From contig DGNS01000006.1 of the NCBI GenBank assembly GCA_002389045.1, forward strand, positions 124,001-188,000: a stretch of 64,000 nucleotides of DNA, in the 5' to 3' direction. Position numbers and translations under genes: made by a program. Shown piece by piece: positions 34,741 through 44,142 of the stretch. The DNA comes from Thiotrichaceae bacterium UBA4486. Its GTDB lineage: Bacteria; Pseudomonadota; Gammaproteobacteria; Eutrophobiales; Eutrophobiaceae. Each line of letters begins with the position of its first letter. Within the stretch, counting starts at the first letter, position 1. The notes beneath the pieces are model-generated. The model did no database searches. It saw only the letters and a list, made by a program, of their open reading frames with translations, and was not told the origin of the DNA.

Positions 34741-34748
34741 TTACCTCC
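34741..34748 (-). promoter_or_regulatory. Strong Shine-Dalgarno of ahcY
   Basis: On the minus strand GGAGGTAA lies six bases before the ATG at 34734, directly after the riboswitch. Sequestration or exposure of this site would give translational control. Confidence 0.8.
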
Positions 34749-34761
34749 AAACAAGATAAGC

Positions 34762-34832
34762 GAGCGCCGTTGAAATGTGTTGACCACTGAACGAGCCTGA
34801 AGGTAGTGCTACCCTTGCAACGCTCCTCGAAC
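34762..34832 (-). ncRNA. SAH riboswitch upstream of ahcY
   Basis: On the minus strand the leader contains, in order, CGAGGAGCGTTGCAAGGGT, a short hairpin, CAGGCTCGTTCAG and AACGGCGCTCGCT. These match the SAH riboswitch consensus (GAGGAGCGYUGC, CAGGCUCG, AACGGCGCUC), including the pseudoknot-forming segments. The class is known upstream of ahcY in proteobacteria and turns expression on when SAH accumulates. Position, orientation and target gene all fit. Confidence 0.93.
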
Positions 34833-34861
34833 AGGGAGAATAAAGCGAAAAAGCGGCGGTT

Positions 34862-34889
34862 ATTATATAACTTCACGCCGGAAATTCAA
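34862..34889 (-). promoter_or_regulatory. Sigma-70 promoter of ahcY
   Basis: On the minus strand TTGAAT (34889-34884), a 16-bp spacer and a perfect TATAAT (34867-34862). Predicted start near 34855, about 25 bases before the riboswitch. Confidence 0.7.
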
Positions 34890-35040
34890 GCTGGACCGCC
34901 GTTAAAGACCTGATTTTACGCTCTCTGAGCTATAATAAACCCAGACTAACTTGCTGATTTGTATGGTTTTAACCAATGAATCATGAAAATGGCGCCACTT
35001 CGGACCTGCCTTGCAGCAGATCCGCAGTGGACCTGTGTTA

Positions 35041-36198
35041 TCAGGAGAGTGCGGCTTTCAGCGCCTCGGCCTTGTCGGTCTTTTCCCAAGGCAGATCGAT
35101 ATCATTACGACCGAAATGACCATAGGCTGCCGTCTTGCGATAAATGGGCCGGAGTAAATCCAGCATCTCGATTATCCCGCGCGGGCGCAGATCGAAATGC
35201 TCGCGAATGGCGGCGACCAGTTTCAATTCATCGATACGGCCGGTGCCGAACGTATCGACGCTGATGGAAGTGGGTTCGGCCACACCAATGGCATAGGAAA
35301 CCTGCACTTCGCAACGATCCGCGAGGCCGGCGGCAACGATGTTCTTGGCCACGTAACGGGCCGCGTAGGCCGCCGAGCGATCCACCTTGGACGGGTCCTT
35401 GCCGGAAAACGCACCGCCGCCGTGACGGGCCATGCCGCCGTAGGTATCGACAATGATCTTGCGGCCGGTCAGACCGCAGTCGCCCATCGGCCCGCCAATG
35501 ACAAAGCGCCCGGTGGGATTGATGTGATAGAGCGTCTTCGGACTCATCCATTCTTCCGGCAACACCGGTTTGATGATTTCTTCCATGACGGCTTCACGCA
35601 GATCGTCCGTAGTAATCTCAGGATTGTGCTGGGTTGAGAGTACAACGGCGTCAATCGCCACCGGCTTGCCGTCTTCATAACGGAAGGTGACCTGGCTCTT
35701 GGCGTCCGGACGCAGCCAGTCCAGTTTGCCGCTCTTGCGCACTTCGGACTGCTTGCGCACGAGACGGTGCGCATAATCGATGGGGGCCGGCATCAGGCTG
35801 TCTGTCTCGTTGCAGGCGTAACCGAACATGAGGCCCTGGTCACCCGCGCCCTGTTCCTTGTCCGTGCCTTCGTCCACGCCCATGGCGATGTCGGCGGATT
35901 GCTTGTCCAGCGCGATCATGACCGCGCAGGTATCGGCATCAAAACCGATGTCCGAACTGGTATAACCGATGTCGCGAATGGTGCTTCTGACCACATCCTG
36001 GAAATCCACCTCGGCCGAGGTCGTGATCTCGCCGGCAATAATTGCAAGGCCGGTATTGACCAGGGTTTCACAGGCGACACGGGCTTTGGTGTCCTGTGCA
36101 AATATTGCGTCGATAACCGCATCGGAGACCTGATCCGACACCTTGTCGGGGTGGCCTTCTGAAACCGATTCGGATGTAAATAGTTGATTTTTTATCAT
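35041..36198 (-). CDS. metK: S-adenosylmethionine synthetase
   Basis: This 385-residue enzyme makes SAM from methionine and ATP. Signature blocks are FTSESVSEGHPDKVSDQVSDA at the N-terminus (written here in part), GAGDQGLMFGYA, the nonapeptide-like GGGAFSGKDPSKVDRSAAY and a C-terminal DLPWEKTDKAEALK. Length is typical. It lies upstream of ahcY on the same strand, separated by the ahcY promoter and riboswitch, and divergent from a redoxin gene. I see no SAM riboswitch in its leader. An AGGTAGAT ribosome binding site precedes the ATG. Confidence 0.97.
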   Translation of the reverse strand: MIKNQLFTSESVSEGHPDKVSDQVSDAVIDAIFAQDTKARVACETLVNTGLAIIAGEITTSAEVDFQDVVRSTIRDIGYTSSDIGFDADTCAVMIALDKQSADIAMGVDEGTDKEQGAGDQGLMFGYACNETDSLMPAPIDYAHRLVRKQSEVRKSGKLDWLRPDAKSQVTFRYEDGKPVAIDAVVLSTQHNPEITTDDLREAVMEEIIKPVLPEEWMSPKTLYHINPTGRFVIGGPMGDCGLTGRKIIVDTYGGMARHGGGAFSGKDPSKVDRSAAYAARYVAKNIVAAGLADRCEVQVSYAIGVAEPTSISVDTFGTGRIDELKLVAAIREHFDLRPRGIIEMLDLLRPIYRKTAAYGHFGRNDIDLPWEKTDKAEALKAALS

Positions 36199-36329
36199 TT
36201 ATCTACCTGTATGATGAATTCGGGTGCGCTATTCTATACAGAATCAGGGTTAATTTCACAGGCACATTCAAAAAACCACGCAGTTCTATATGATCAAAAC
36301 CACTTTCGAAAACCGCTGGAGGATGAATT

Positions 36330-36890
36330 ATGGTACTGACGGAAACACCGGTTTGTAACTTCGGTGAGAAGGCGCATGACTTCAATTTACTCGATGTCAG
36401 TGGCAAGTACCTGAGTCTATCCGACTGCCGGGGCGAAAAGGGAACATTGATCATGTTCATATGTAATCACTGCCCCTACGTCAGGGCTATCCAACCGAGT
36501 CTGGTGGAGGAAACCCGCGCCCTGCTCGAGATCGGCATCAACAGTGTCGCCATCATGTCCAACGACACCAGCGCATATCCGGAAGATTCCCTGGAAAACA
36601 TGCGCAAGGTAGCCAAAGAGAATAACTATTGCTTTCCCTACCTGCTGGATGAGACCCAGGAAGTGGCCAGAGCTTATGGCGCCGTCTGCACGCCGGATTT
36701 TTACGGCTATAACGCCGATCTTGAATTACAGTACCGGGGCCGGCTGAACGCGGTAACACCCACGACGCCACCGCAGGCAGGCATGCGCCGCGATCTTTTT
36801 GAAGCCATGCAACTGGTTGCCCAGACCGGCGAGGGCCCGAGAACACAGATCCCGAGCATGGGCTGCTCCATCAAGTGGAAAAACGGGTAA
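36330..36890 (+). CDS. Thioredoxin-fold redoxin (AhpC/TSA-like)
   Basis: This 186-residue protein of the thioredoxin-like redoxin family has FGEKAHDFNLLDVSGKYLSL, then the active-site-like CNHCPYVRAI, VAIMSNDTSAYPEDS and a cis-Pro region VCTPDFYGYN. The CxxC motif (CNHC) suggests thiol redox activity. No signal peptide is seen, so it is probably cytoplasmic. A TGGAGGAT ribosome binding site supports the ATG at 36330. It is divergent from metK. The physiological substrate is not known for this subfamily. Confidence 0.85.
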   Translation: MVLTETPVCNFGEKAHDFNLLDVSGKYLSLSDCRGEKGTLIMFICNHCPYVRAIQPSLVEETRALLEIGINSVAIMSNDTSAYPEDSLENMRKVAKENNYCFPYLLDETQEVARAYGAVCTPDFYGYNADLELQYRGRLNAVTPTTPPQAGMRRDLFEAMQLVAQTGEGPRTQIPSMGCSIKWKNG

Positions 36891-36923
36891 CAACGCCAAT
36901 CGCATGATCCCGATACGGCTTAC

Positions 36924-38033
36924 GTGTCCACGGCATTGAACCGCGTCGAGCCCGTTCGAACGCGGTGGTACGGTGCCATCAGCATCGTCATTGGCCTGGT
37001 CATCGCGCTGCTGGTGCTCGAGGCCGGGTTGGTGCTTTATCAAAAGCATGTTCGTGATCGCGAGCACATGTCCGCCGGCCTCATCCTCTACGATGAACAC
37101 CTCGGCTGGAAGCTTGCCCGCAGCTGGTCCGGCCGCCATGAGCGCAGCGAGTACCGGGTCAGCTACCATACCGGCACGCAAGGCTTTCGGGTTTCCGATA
37201 GTACAAATAACGACTCTACCGCCGCACGCTGGGCCGTACTGGGCGACAGCTTTACCTTCGGTCTCGGAGTCAATGACAATGAAACCTTCACCGCGGTCAT
37301 GAACCGCGAGGCGACGGACAAGCATTTCATTAACTACGCTGTGCCCGGATACAGCACCGATCAGCAATGGCTGTTACTGCAACAAAACCCGGAGATCCGT
37401 CGCGCCCGGCGATTGCTGGTGGTGGTGTACCTGGGTAATGACCCGTTCGATAATGTACTGTCTTTCCCGCTGCAGGCCCGGCACGCCAAACCCTATGTTG
37501 AACTGGAAAACGGCAAACTGCGGGTACGCAACCAGCCGGTGCCCCTGATCAGCAAACCACAAGCGCAACTGCAACGCGATCTGGCTCGCCTGAACGCACC
37601 CCGGCGTGAACCCGCCGCGTGGCGTCGGTTACTCGAATCCTCGGCAGTGGGTGCACTGTTGCTGAACAGCCTCTTCCCGGATCGCTACATTGCAAATGAT
37701 GTAAGCACACACTTTCAATATGAAACAGATGTGATAATAGCTTTACTACGGAAAATACAGGCCCAGGCGGCAGAAATGCAGCCCCTGATCGTACTCATGC
37801 CTGGACGCTCATTTGTACAGCAACCGTACAGCTTTTCCGCGGCCTACCAGGAATACTTTCGCCGGGAAATTCTGAACGCGGCACCGGAACAGAGCCTTGA
37901 TGTGATCGATATGGCCACGCTGCTGCGTACAGATTATGAAACAACATCCTCGCAATTGTTTTATCCCGTCGACGGGCATCTGACCCCGATTGGCCATGAG
38001 TTCATCGCCAGGGCGATATCGGAACGTCTTTAG
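36924..38033 (+). CDS. Membrane-anchored SGNH/GDSL hydrolase-like protein
   Basis: This 369-residue protein has one N-terminal transmembrane helix (AISIVIGLVIALLVLEAGLVL, about 18-38) and an SGNH domain outside. Block I is LGDSFTFGLGV (nucleophile Ser), block III VYLGNDPFDN (Asn) and block V VDGHLTPIGH (Asp-His dyad). It may deacetylate or esterify an exported glycan, as many anchored SGNH proteins do, but the substrate cannot be read from sequence. The GTG start at 36924 is 33 bases after the redoxin gene, so an operon is likely. Confidence 0.8.
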   Translation: MSTALNRVEPVRTRWYGAISIVIGLVIALLVLEAGLVLYQKHVRDREHMSAGLILYDEHLGWKLARSWSGRHERSEYRVSYHTGTQGFRVSDSTNNDSTAARWAVLGDSFTFGLGVNDNETFTAVMNREATDKHFINYAVPGYSTDQQWLLLQQNPEIRRARRLLVVVYLGNDPFDNVLSFPLQARHAKPYVELENGKLRVRNQPVPLISKPQAQLQRDLARLNAPRREPAAWRRLLESSAVGALLLNSLFPDRYIANDVSTHFQYETDVIIALLRKIQAQAAEMQPLIVLMPGRSFVQQPYSFSAAYQEYFRREILNAAPEQSLDVIDMATLLRTDYETTSSQLFYPVDGHLTPIGHEFIARAISERL

Positions 38034-38294
38034 ACTTCGCCCGCGATGGGTCATGACGGAGTAGTGTATTATCGAAGACGATCGCAACAGTCCTGACAGC
38101 GCGTATTTTTTTACCTCTCCGGCTTGCCCGCAGGTGCGGCCTGAGTGAGAATAGCGCGCTTGATATTGGGGCCGCTTCGTCCATTCCGTTTGCCAGTACC
38201 CGGCAATAGACTTACGGAATCCACAGATTACGGTAATTTCAACCCGGCGGGGGCACAGGGCGCAAGCTGATGAGACCCCGGCTTTGACAATCTC

Positions 38295-40343
38295 ATGGTT
38301 ATGAAACAGGAAAATCTCTCAGAATCCGTAACGGCCAACGTTACATCGGAGCGCCGCGTACTGGCCAACGCCATCCGCGCCCTGAGCATGGACGCCGTGG
38401 AACGGGCGCAGTCCGGTCATCCCGGCGCGCCCATGGGCATGGCCGATATCGCCGAAGTGCTCTGGAACGACTTTATGCGGCACAATCCGGCCAACCCGCA
38501 CTGGATCAACCGCGATCGTTTTGTCATGTCGAATGGTCACGGCTCCATGCTGCTGTATTCCGTATTGCACCTGACCGGTTACGATCTGGGCATTGACGAT
38601 CTGAAACAGTTTCGCCAGTTACATTCAAAAACACCGGGGCATCCCGAGTACGGTTATACCCCGGGAATCGAAACGACCACCGGACCGCTCGGCCAGGGCC
38701 TGGCCAACGCCGTCGGCATGGCACTGGCGGAACGCACCCTGGCGGCCACCTATAACCGGCCCGGGTATGACATTATCGATCATTTTACCTATGTCTCCGT
38801 CGGTGACGGTTGCCTGATGGAAGGTATCTCGCATGAAGCCTGTTCTCTCGCCGGCACACTGGGACTGGGCAAGCTTATCGCCCTCTTCGACAGCAACCGC
38901 ATCTCCATCGACGGCGACGTGGACGGCTGGTTCCGGGACGACAACGCGGCCCGCTTCGAGGCCTACGGCTGGCATGTGATCCGCGATGTCGACGGCCATG
39001 ATCCGGAGCAGATCCGGGTCGCGCTGGAGACCGCAAGAAACACCCTCGATCGGCCCAGTTTTATCGTCTGCACTACGGAAATCGGTCATGGTTCACCGAA
39101 CAAGGGCGGCAAGGCGTCCAGTCACGGCGCACCGCTGGGCAGTGATGAGATCGAACTGGCCCGTAAAAACCTTGGCTGGGATTACGCGCCCTTTGAAATT
39201 CCCGAACACATTTACGCCGCCTGGAATGCCCGCGAAGCCGGCCAGGCCATGGAAGACGAATGGAACCGCGCCTTTGACGGCTACCGCGCCGAATTTCCTG
39301 CACAGACCGCCGAACTTCTGCGCCGCGTTGCCGGTGAATTGCCGGACGACTGGACGCAACAACTGCAGCGCATCATCAATGATATCAACAGCAAGGGCGA
39401 GTCCGTGGCATCGCGCAAGGCCTCGCAGATTGCGCTCAACGCCATCGGTCCCCTGCTGCCGGAACTGATCGGCGGATCGGCCGATCTCACCGGCTCCAAC
39501 CTGACCCTGCGAGCCGATTCCACCGTGATCGACGCGGACAATCCCGCCGGTAATTACCTTTACTACGGCGTGCGCGAATTCGGTATGACCGCCATTAACA
39601 ACGGACTCGCCCTGCACGGCGGCTTTATTCCCTACGGCGGCACCTTTCTTATGTTCTCGGAATACGCGCGTAACGCCCTGCGTATGGCAGCGCTGATGAA
39701 AGTACGTAACATCTTGGTATTCACCCATGATTCCGTCGGGCTCGGCGAAGACGGCCCCACCCACCAGGCGGTGGAACAGGCGGCAACGCTGCGCATGATG
39801 CCGAACATGTCGGTATGGCGGCCCTGCGATACGGTGGAGACCGTGGTGGCCTGGCGTGCCGCCATCGAGCGCGCAACAGGACCGACTTCGTTACTGCTCT
39901 CACGCCAGACACTGCCGCATATAGAACGCACACCGGATCAGATCGAGGCCATTGCCCGCGGCGGTTACGTGCTGGCGGATCCCGATGGCGAGGTCAACGC
40001 CGTTCTGATTGCCACCGGTTCGGAAGTGGCGCTGGCCATGGCGGTGGCGCAAAACCTGAATGCGCAGGGGGCCGGTATCCGCGTGGTCTCCATGCCCTGC
40101 ACCGATGTGTTTGACGCGCAGGACGAGGCCTGGCGCGATTTGGTATTGCCTCCCGCCTGCCGCAAACGCATCGCGGTGGAAGCCGGGGTCAGCGACTACT
40201 GGCGCAAGTATGTCGGACTGGACGGAATTGCGCTCGGTATCGATACCTTTGGAGAATCAGCACCGGCGAATGATGTCTTCGAACATTTCGGTTTTACCGA
40301 AAAAATACTCACTGAAATGATCACATCACTGCTGAAACGATAG
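38295..40343 (+). CDS. tkt: Transketolase
   Basis: This 682-residue (680 if starting at the ATG at 38301) thiamine-diphosphate enzyme has GHPGAPMGMADIAEVLW, the cofactor motif GDGCLMEG...LIALFDSNRISIDG, the pyrimidine-domain segment VREFGMTAINNGLALHGG and a C-terminal GIDTFGESAPANDVFEHFG. It transfers two-carbon units between sugar phosphates in the pentose-phosphate and Calvin pathways. It heads a five-gene carbon cluster (tkt-gap-pgk-pyk-fba), an arrangement also seen in autotrophic proteobacteria. The window has no RuBisCO or phosphoribulokinase gene, so autotrophy is unproven. Confidence 0.97.
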   Translation: MVMKQENLSESVTANVTSERRVLANAIRALSMDAVERAQSGHPGAPMGMADIAEVLWNDFMRHNPANPHWINRDRFVMSNGHGSMLLYSVLHLTGYDLGIDDLKQFRQLHSKTPGHPEYGYTPGIETTTGPLGQGLANAVGMALAERTLAATYNRPGYDIIDHFTYVSVGDGCLMEGISHEACSLAGTLGLGKLIALFDSNRISIDGDVDGWFRDDNAARFEAYGWHVIRDVDGHDPEQIRVALETARNTLDRPSFIVCTTEIGHGSPNKGGKASSHGAPLGSDEIELARKNLGWDYAPFEIPEHIYAAWNAREAGQAMEDEWNRAFDGYRAEFPAQTAELLRRVAGELPDDWTQQLQRIINDINSKGESVASRKASQIALNAIGPLLPELIGGSADLTGSNLTLRADSTVIDADNPAGNYLYYGVREFGMTAINNGLALHGGFIPYGGTFLMFSEYARNALRMAALMKVRNILVFTHDSVGLGEDGPTHQAVEQAATLRMMPNMSVWRPCDTVETVVAWRAAIERATGPTSLLLSRQTLPHIERTPDQIEAIARGGYVLADPDGEVNAVLIATGSEVALAMAVAQNLNAQGAGIRVVSMPCTDVFDAQDEAWRDLVLPPACRKRIAVEAGVSDYWRKYVGLDGIALGIDTFGESAPANDVFEHFGFTEKILTEMITSLLKR

Positions 40344-40439
40344 ACCGTTCAGTCAGGAATTTATATGTGTCCGGGAAAGTACAGCCACCAGGCCTGTGAT
40401 ACAGGATGCACAAGTTAATCAGTAATTCTGGAGAATAAA

Positions 40440-41453
40440 ATGACAATCAAAGTTGGTATCAATGGTTACGGCAGAATCGGTCGCAACATACTTCGTGCAC
40501 TGTATGAATCAAAGCGTACGGATGAAATCGAGATCGTGGGCATTAACGATCTCGGTGACGCCAATACCAATGCTCACCTGACCCGTTACGATACCGCGCA
40601 TGGCCGCTTTCCCGGCGAAGTCAGCGTCGAGGGCGATAACATGATCGTCAACGGTGACAAAATCCGTGTGCTGTCGGAACGTGACCCGGCCAGACTGCCC
40701 TGGGGCGAACTGGGCGTGGACGTGGTCCATGAATCCACCGGCTTTTTCACCAGCAAGGCAAAAGCCTCGGCCCATCTTCAGGGTGGCGCGAAAAAGGTGA
40801 TCATCTCCGCGCCCGGTGGCAAGGACGTCGACGCCACCGTGGTTTACGGCGTTAACCATGATGTATTGAATGCATCGGATACGGTTATCTCCAATGCCTC
40901 CTGCACCACCAACTGCCTGGCGCCTCTGGTCAAGGTCCTGCATACACATATTGGCGTACTCCAGGGCCTGATGACCACGGTGCACTCCTACACCAACGAC
41001 CAGGTGCTGACCGATGTTTATCATTCCGATCTGCGCCGGGCGCGCTCGGCCACCATGTCCATGATCCCCACCAAGACCGGGGCGGCAGCGGCCGTCGGCC
41101 TGGTGTTACCCGAACTCAACGGCAAGCTCGATGGATATGCCGTACGCGTCCCCACCATCAACGTGTCCATGGTTGACCTGACTTTTGCCGCGGCCAGGGA
41201 AACCAGCGTCGAGGAAATCAATGCATTGATGAAAGACGCGGCCGACGGCGAGCTCAAGGGTGTCCTCGCCTGGAATGATGCGCCGCTGGTTTCCATTGAT
41301 TTTAATCACGACCCGGCTTCTTCCACGTTTGATGCTACCCTGACCCGGGTCCTGGAAGGCACCCAGGTAAAAGTGGTTTCCTGGTACGATAATGAATGGG
41401 GTTTCTCCAACCGCATGCTTGATGTCACCATCGCCCTGATGAACGCATCCTGA
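40440..41453 (+). CDS. gap: Glyceraldehyde-3-phosphate dehydrogenase, type I
   Basis: This 337-residue enzyme has an N-terminal Rossmann motif (VGINGYGRIGRNILRALYES) and catalytic Cys in SNASCTTNCLAPL. The C-terminal WYDNEWGFSNRMLDVT is present. Residues after beta-2 (GINDLGDANTNAHL) resemble forms with relaxed NAD/NADP preference, but this is not decisive. A CTGGAG ribosome binding site precedes the ATG. It lies 96 bases after tkt and four bases before pgk, so it is co-transcribed with pgk. Confidence 0.96.
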   Translation: MTIKVGINGYGRIGRNILRALYESKRTDEIEIVGINDLGDANTNAHLTRYDTAHGRFPGEVSVEGDNMIVNGDKIRVLSERDPARLPWGELGVDVVHESTGFFTSKAKASAHLQGGAKKVIISAPGGKDVDATVVYGVNHDVLNASDTVISNASCTTNCLAPLVKVLHTHIGVLQGLMTTVHSYTNDQVLTDVYHSDLRRARSATMSMIPTKTGAAAAVGLVLPELNGKLDGYAVRVPTINVSMVDLTFAAARETSVEEINALMKDAADGELKGVLAWNDAPLVSIDFNHDPASSTFDATLTRVLEGTQVKVVSWYDNEWGFSNRMLDVTIALMNAS

Positions 41454-41457
41454 CTCG

Positions 41458-42672
41458 ATGACTGAACTTATCAAAACCGGCGATCTGGATTTCATTGATA
41501 AACGTGTTCTCATCCGCGTCGATTTCAATGTGCCGGTTAAAGATGGACGGGTACAGGATGACACGCGCATTCGCGCCTCGCTGCCCACTATCAGGGAGGT
41601 ATTGTCCGGGGGCGGCCAGGTGATCCTGGTCTCGCACCTGGGCCGGCCCGAGGAGGGTGTGTACAACGAGGCTTTCTCGCTTGCCCCGGTGGCCACGCGT
41701 CTGTCCGAACTGCTGGAGCGGAGAGTCGACCTGGTTCGCAACTGGCAGGAGGACGGGGTTGAGTTCGGGGACACGGATGTTGTCATGCTGGAAAACATCC
41801 GCTTTTGCAAGGGCGAGAAAGCCAACGACGAAGATCTTTCCAGGAAACTCGGTGAACTGTGCAATATCTACATCAATGATGCGTTTGGCACTGCCCATCG
41901 CGCCCAGTCCTCGACTCACGGCGTCGCCAAGTACGTGCCGGTGGCCTGCGCCGGGCCCCTGATGGTGGCTGAACTCGATGCTCTGGGCAAGGTATTCGAC
42001 GATCCGGCAAGGCCCCTGGTCGCCATTGTCGGCGGTTCCAAGGTCTCCACCAAGCTCATGGTTTTGAAACAACTGGCCGGCGTCGTCGATCAACTGATCG
42101 TCGGTGGCGGGATTGCCAATACATTTTTAAAGGCCGCCGGTTACAACATCGGCCGTTCACTGTTTGAAGCCGACCTGGTCGACACTGCCGCCGAACTCAT
42201 CAGCCAGATGAAAACGGACGGCAAGGAGATCCCGCTGCCCGTTGATGTGGTCTGTGCACGGGAACTGTCCGAGACAGCCACTGCCAGTCTGAAATCCATC
42301 TACGATGTCGAGGACGATGATCTCATTCTTGATATCGGGCCGCAAAGCGCCGCCATGTTTTCAAAATACCTCGACAATGCCGCCACTATCGTCTGGAACG
42401 GCCCGGTGGGCGTCTTCGAATACGATGCGTTTGCCGACGGCACCCGCGTGATGGCAGAGGCTATTGCCAACAGTAATGCCTATTCCATCGCCGGCGGCGG
42501 CGATACCCTGGCCGCTATTGCCCGCTTCGACGTTGGCGACCGCATCTCCTACATCTCCACCGGCGGTGGTGCTTTCCTGGAATTGCTCGAAGGCAGGGAA
42601 CTGCCAGCCGTAACCATCTTGAAGGAATCGGCACGCGCCTGGGCGGCAATGGAACGCGCTCGTGAATATTAA
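41458..42672 (+). CDS. pgk: Phosphoglycerate kinase
   Basis: This 404-residue monomeric kinase has the signature RVLIRVDFNVPVKDGRV near the N-terminus, LVSHLGRP, LLENIRF-type VMLENIRFCKGE and the nucleotide-binding IVGGSKVSTK. The C-terminal GGGDTLAAIARF, then STGGGAFLELLEGRELPA, closes the fold. It follows gap directly and precedes pyk by 27 bases. It interconverts 1,3-bisphosphoglycerate and 3-phosphoglycerate. Confidence 0.97.
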   Translation: MTELIKTGDLDFIDKRVLIRVDFNVPVKDGRVQDDTRIRASLPTIREVLSGGGQVILVSHLGRPEEGVYNEAFSLAPVATRLSELLERRVDLVRNWQEDGVEFGDTDVVMLENIRFCKGEKANDEDLSRKLGELCNIYINDAFGTAHRAQSSTHGVAKYVPVACAGPLMVAELDALGKVFDDPARPLVAIVGGSKVSTKLMVLKQLAGVVDQLIVGGGIANTFLKAAGYNIGRSLFEADLVDTAAELISQMKTDGKEIPLPVDVVCARELSETATASLKSIYDVEDDDLILDIGPQSAAMFSKYLDNAATIVWNGPVGVFEYDAFADGTRVMAEAIANSNAYSIAGGGDTLAAIARFDVGDRISYISTGGGAFLELLEGRELPAVTILKESARAWAAMERAREY

Positions 42673-42699
42673 AAAAATCTTTTGCAGCCTCACAGAATA

Positions 42700-44142
42700 A
42701 TGCGCAGGACCAAAATTATCGTGACGCTCGGCCCGGCGACGGACAGCCCGGGCATGATGAAAAAACTGTTTGATTCCGGAATGGATGCCGTACGCCTGAA
42801 CTATTCACACCAGACCCATGACGACCATGAACGCCGCGTCAGGGAAGTGCGGGAGCTGTCCATAGCTGAACACCGGGCAGTTGGCATCATCGCCGATCTG
42901 CAGGGTCCGAAAATCCGCATACAAAGATTCAATACCGGCAGTGTTGAACTGAACGAAGGCGATACGTTCGTGATCGATACCGATCTGTCACAGGGCGGCG
43001 GTGATGTGCATCACGTCGGGGTCAGTTATAAAAACCTGCCCCGGGACGTCAATGTCGGGGACACCCTGTTACTCGACGATGGACGCATTTCCCTGCTGGT
43101 GAAAGAAGTGGGAGACCATGAAATCACCTGCAGCGTCACCACCGGCGGCAAGCTCTCTGATCGCAAGGGCATTAATCTCAGAGGTGGCGGGTTGTCCGCC
43201 GCCGCTTTGACAAAAAAAGATCTCAAGGACCTGAAACACGCTCTCAGGATCGGCGCGGATTTTATTGCCCTGTCATTCATCCGGCGCGCCAGTGATATTC
43301 ATGAAGCCCGTGAGTTGATCAAGGCGGAAGGCAGCAATGCCGGGATCATCGCGAAAATCGAGCGTGCCGAAGCTCTAGATGATATCGAGGCCATTATCGA
43401 TGCCACCGATATCGTCATGATCGCCCGCGGTGACCTGGGCGTGGAAATCGGTGATGCCAGTCTGCCGCCGGTGCAGAAACGGCTCATCAAGATGGCTCGG
43501 GATATGGACCGGGCCACGATCACGGCAACGCAGATGATGGAGTCCATGATCAGCCAGCCGATTCCGACCCGGGCCGAGGTGTTCGACGTCGCCAATGCGG
43601 TACTCGACGGTACCGATGCGGTGATGCTCTCCGGTGAAACCAGCATTGGCCGGCATCCGCACAAGGTACTGCAATCCATGGCCAACATTTGCGCGGAAAC
43701 GGAAAAGCAGCGCGATACCCGGGTCTCGGACCACCGCATCAACCAGCGCTTCGAATCCATTGGTGAGGCGATCGCCATGTCAACCATGTACGCCGCCAAC
43801 CACATCGGCGCCAGGGCCATAGCCGCCCTGACCGAAACCGGCTCCACCTGTGTCTGGATGTCACGCATCAGCTCCGGCATCCCCATCTTTGCCTTCACGC
43901 GTCACGAATCGACACGGCGCAAGGTCACCCTGTACCGCGGCGTCTATCCCGTGAAGTTTGATATCACCCATACCGATCCGCTGGAGGCCAACAAGGGGGT
44001 CATCGATCTGCTCATGAAAAGCAATATCGTTACCGAGGGCGACATTGTCATCATCACCAAGGGTGACCTGCGCGGCAAGCGCGGCAAAACCAACAACATG
44101 AAAATCATCCGCGTCGGCGAGGCGATTGAACATATTCTGTGA
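42700..44142 (+). CDS. pyk: Pyruvate kinase
   Basis: This protein of about 480 residues starts MRRTKIIVTLGPATDSP and has the substrate site DAVRLNYSHQTHDDH. In the usual family motif the Asn-Ser order is RxNxSH; here it reads RLNYSH, which is acceptable. Further motifs are IIADLQGPKIR, GADFIALSFIRRASD, the catalytic Lys/Mg region IIAKIERAEALDDI and IMIARGDLGVEIG. The ATG at 42700 is preferred to a TTG at 42682. The C-terminal KTNNMKIIRVGEA belongs to the allosteric domain. The TGA stop merges with heptad array G. Confidence 0.95.
   Translation: MRRTKIIVTLGPATDSPGMMKKLFDSGMDAVRLNYSHQTHDDHERRVREVRELSIAEHRAVGIIADLQGPKIRIQRFNTGSVELNEGDTFVIDTDLSQGGGDVHHVGVSYKNLPRDVNVGDTLLLDDGRISLLVKEVGDHEITCSVTTGGKLSDRKGINLRGGGLSAAALTKKDLKDLKHALRIGADFIALSFIRRASDIHEARELIKAEGSNAGIIAKIERAEALDDIEAIIDATDIVMIARGDLGVEIGDASLPPVQKRLIKMARDMDRATITATQMMESMISQPIPTRAEVFDVANAVLDGTDAVMLSGETSIGRHPHKVLQSMANICAETEKQRDTRVSDHRINQRFESIGEAIAMSTMYAANHIGARAIAALTETGSTCVWMSRISSGIPIFAFTRHESTRRKVTLYRGVYPVKFDITHTDPLEANKGVIDLLMKSNIVTEGDIVIITKGDLRGKRGKTNNMKIIRVGEAIEHIL

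Noticed and set aside
36199..36329. SAM riboswitch before metK
   Set aside because: The leader is short and none of the conserved SAM-I, SAM-II or SAM-IV segments can be seen.
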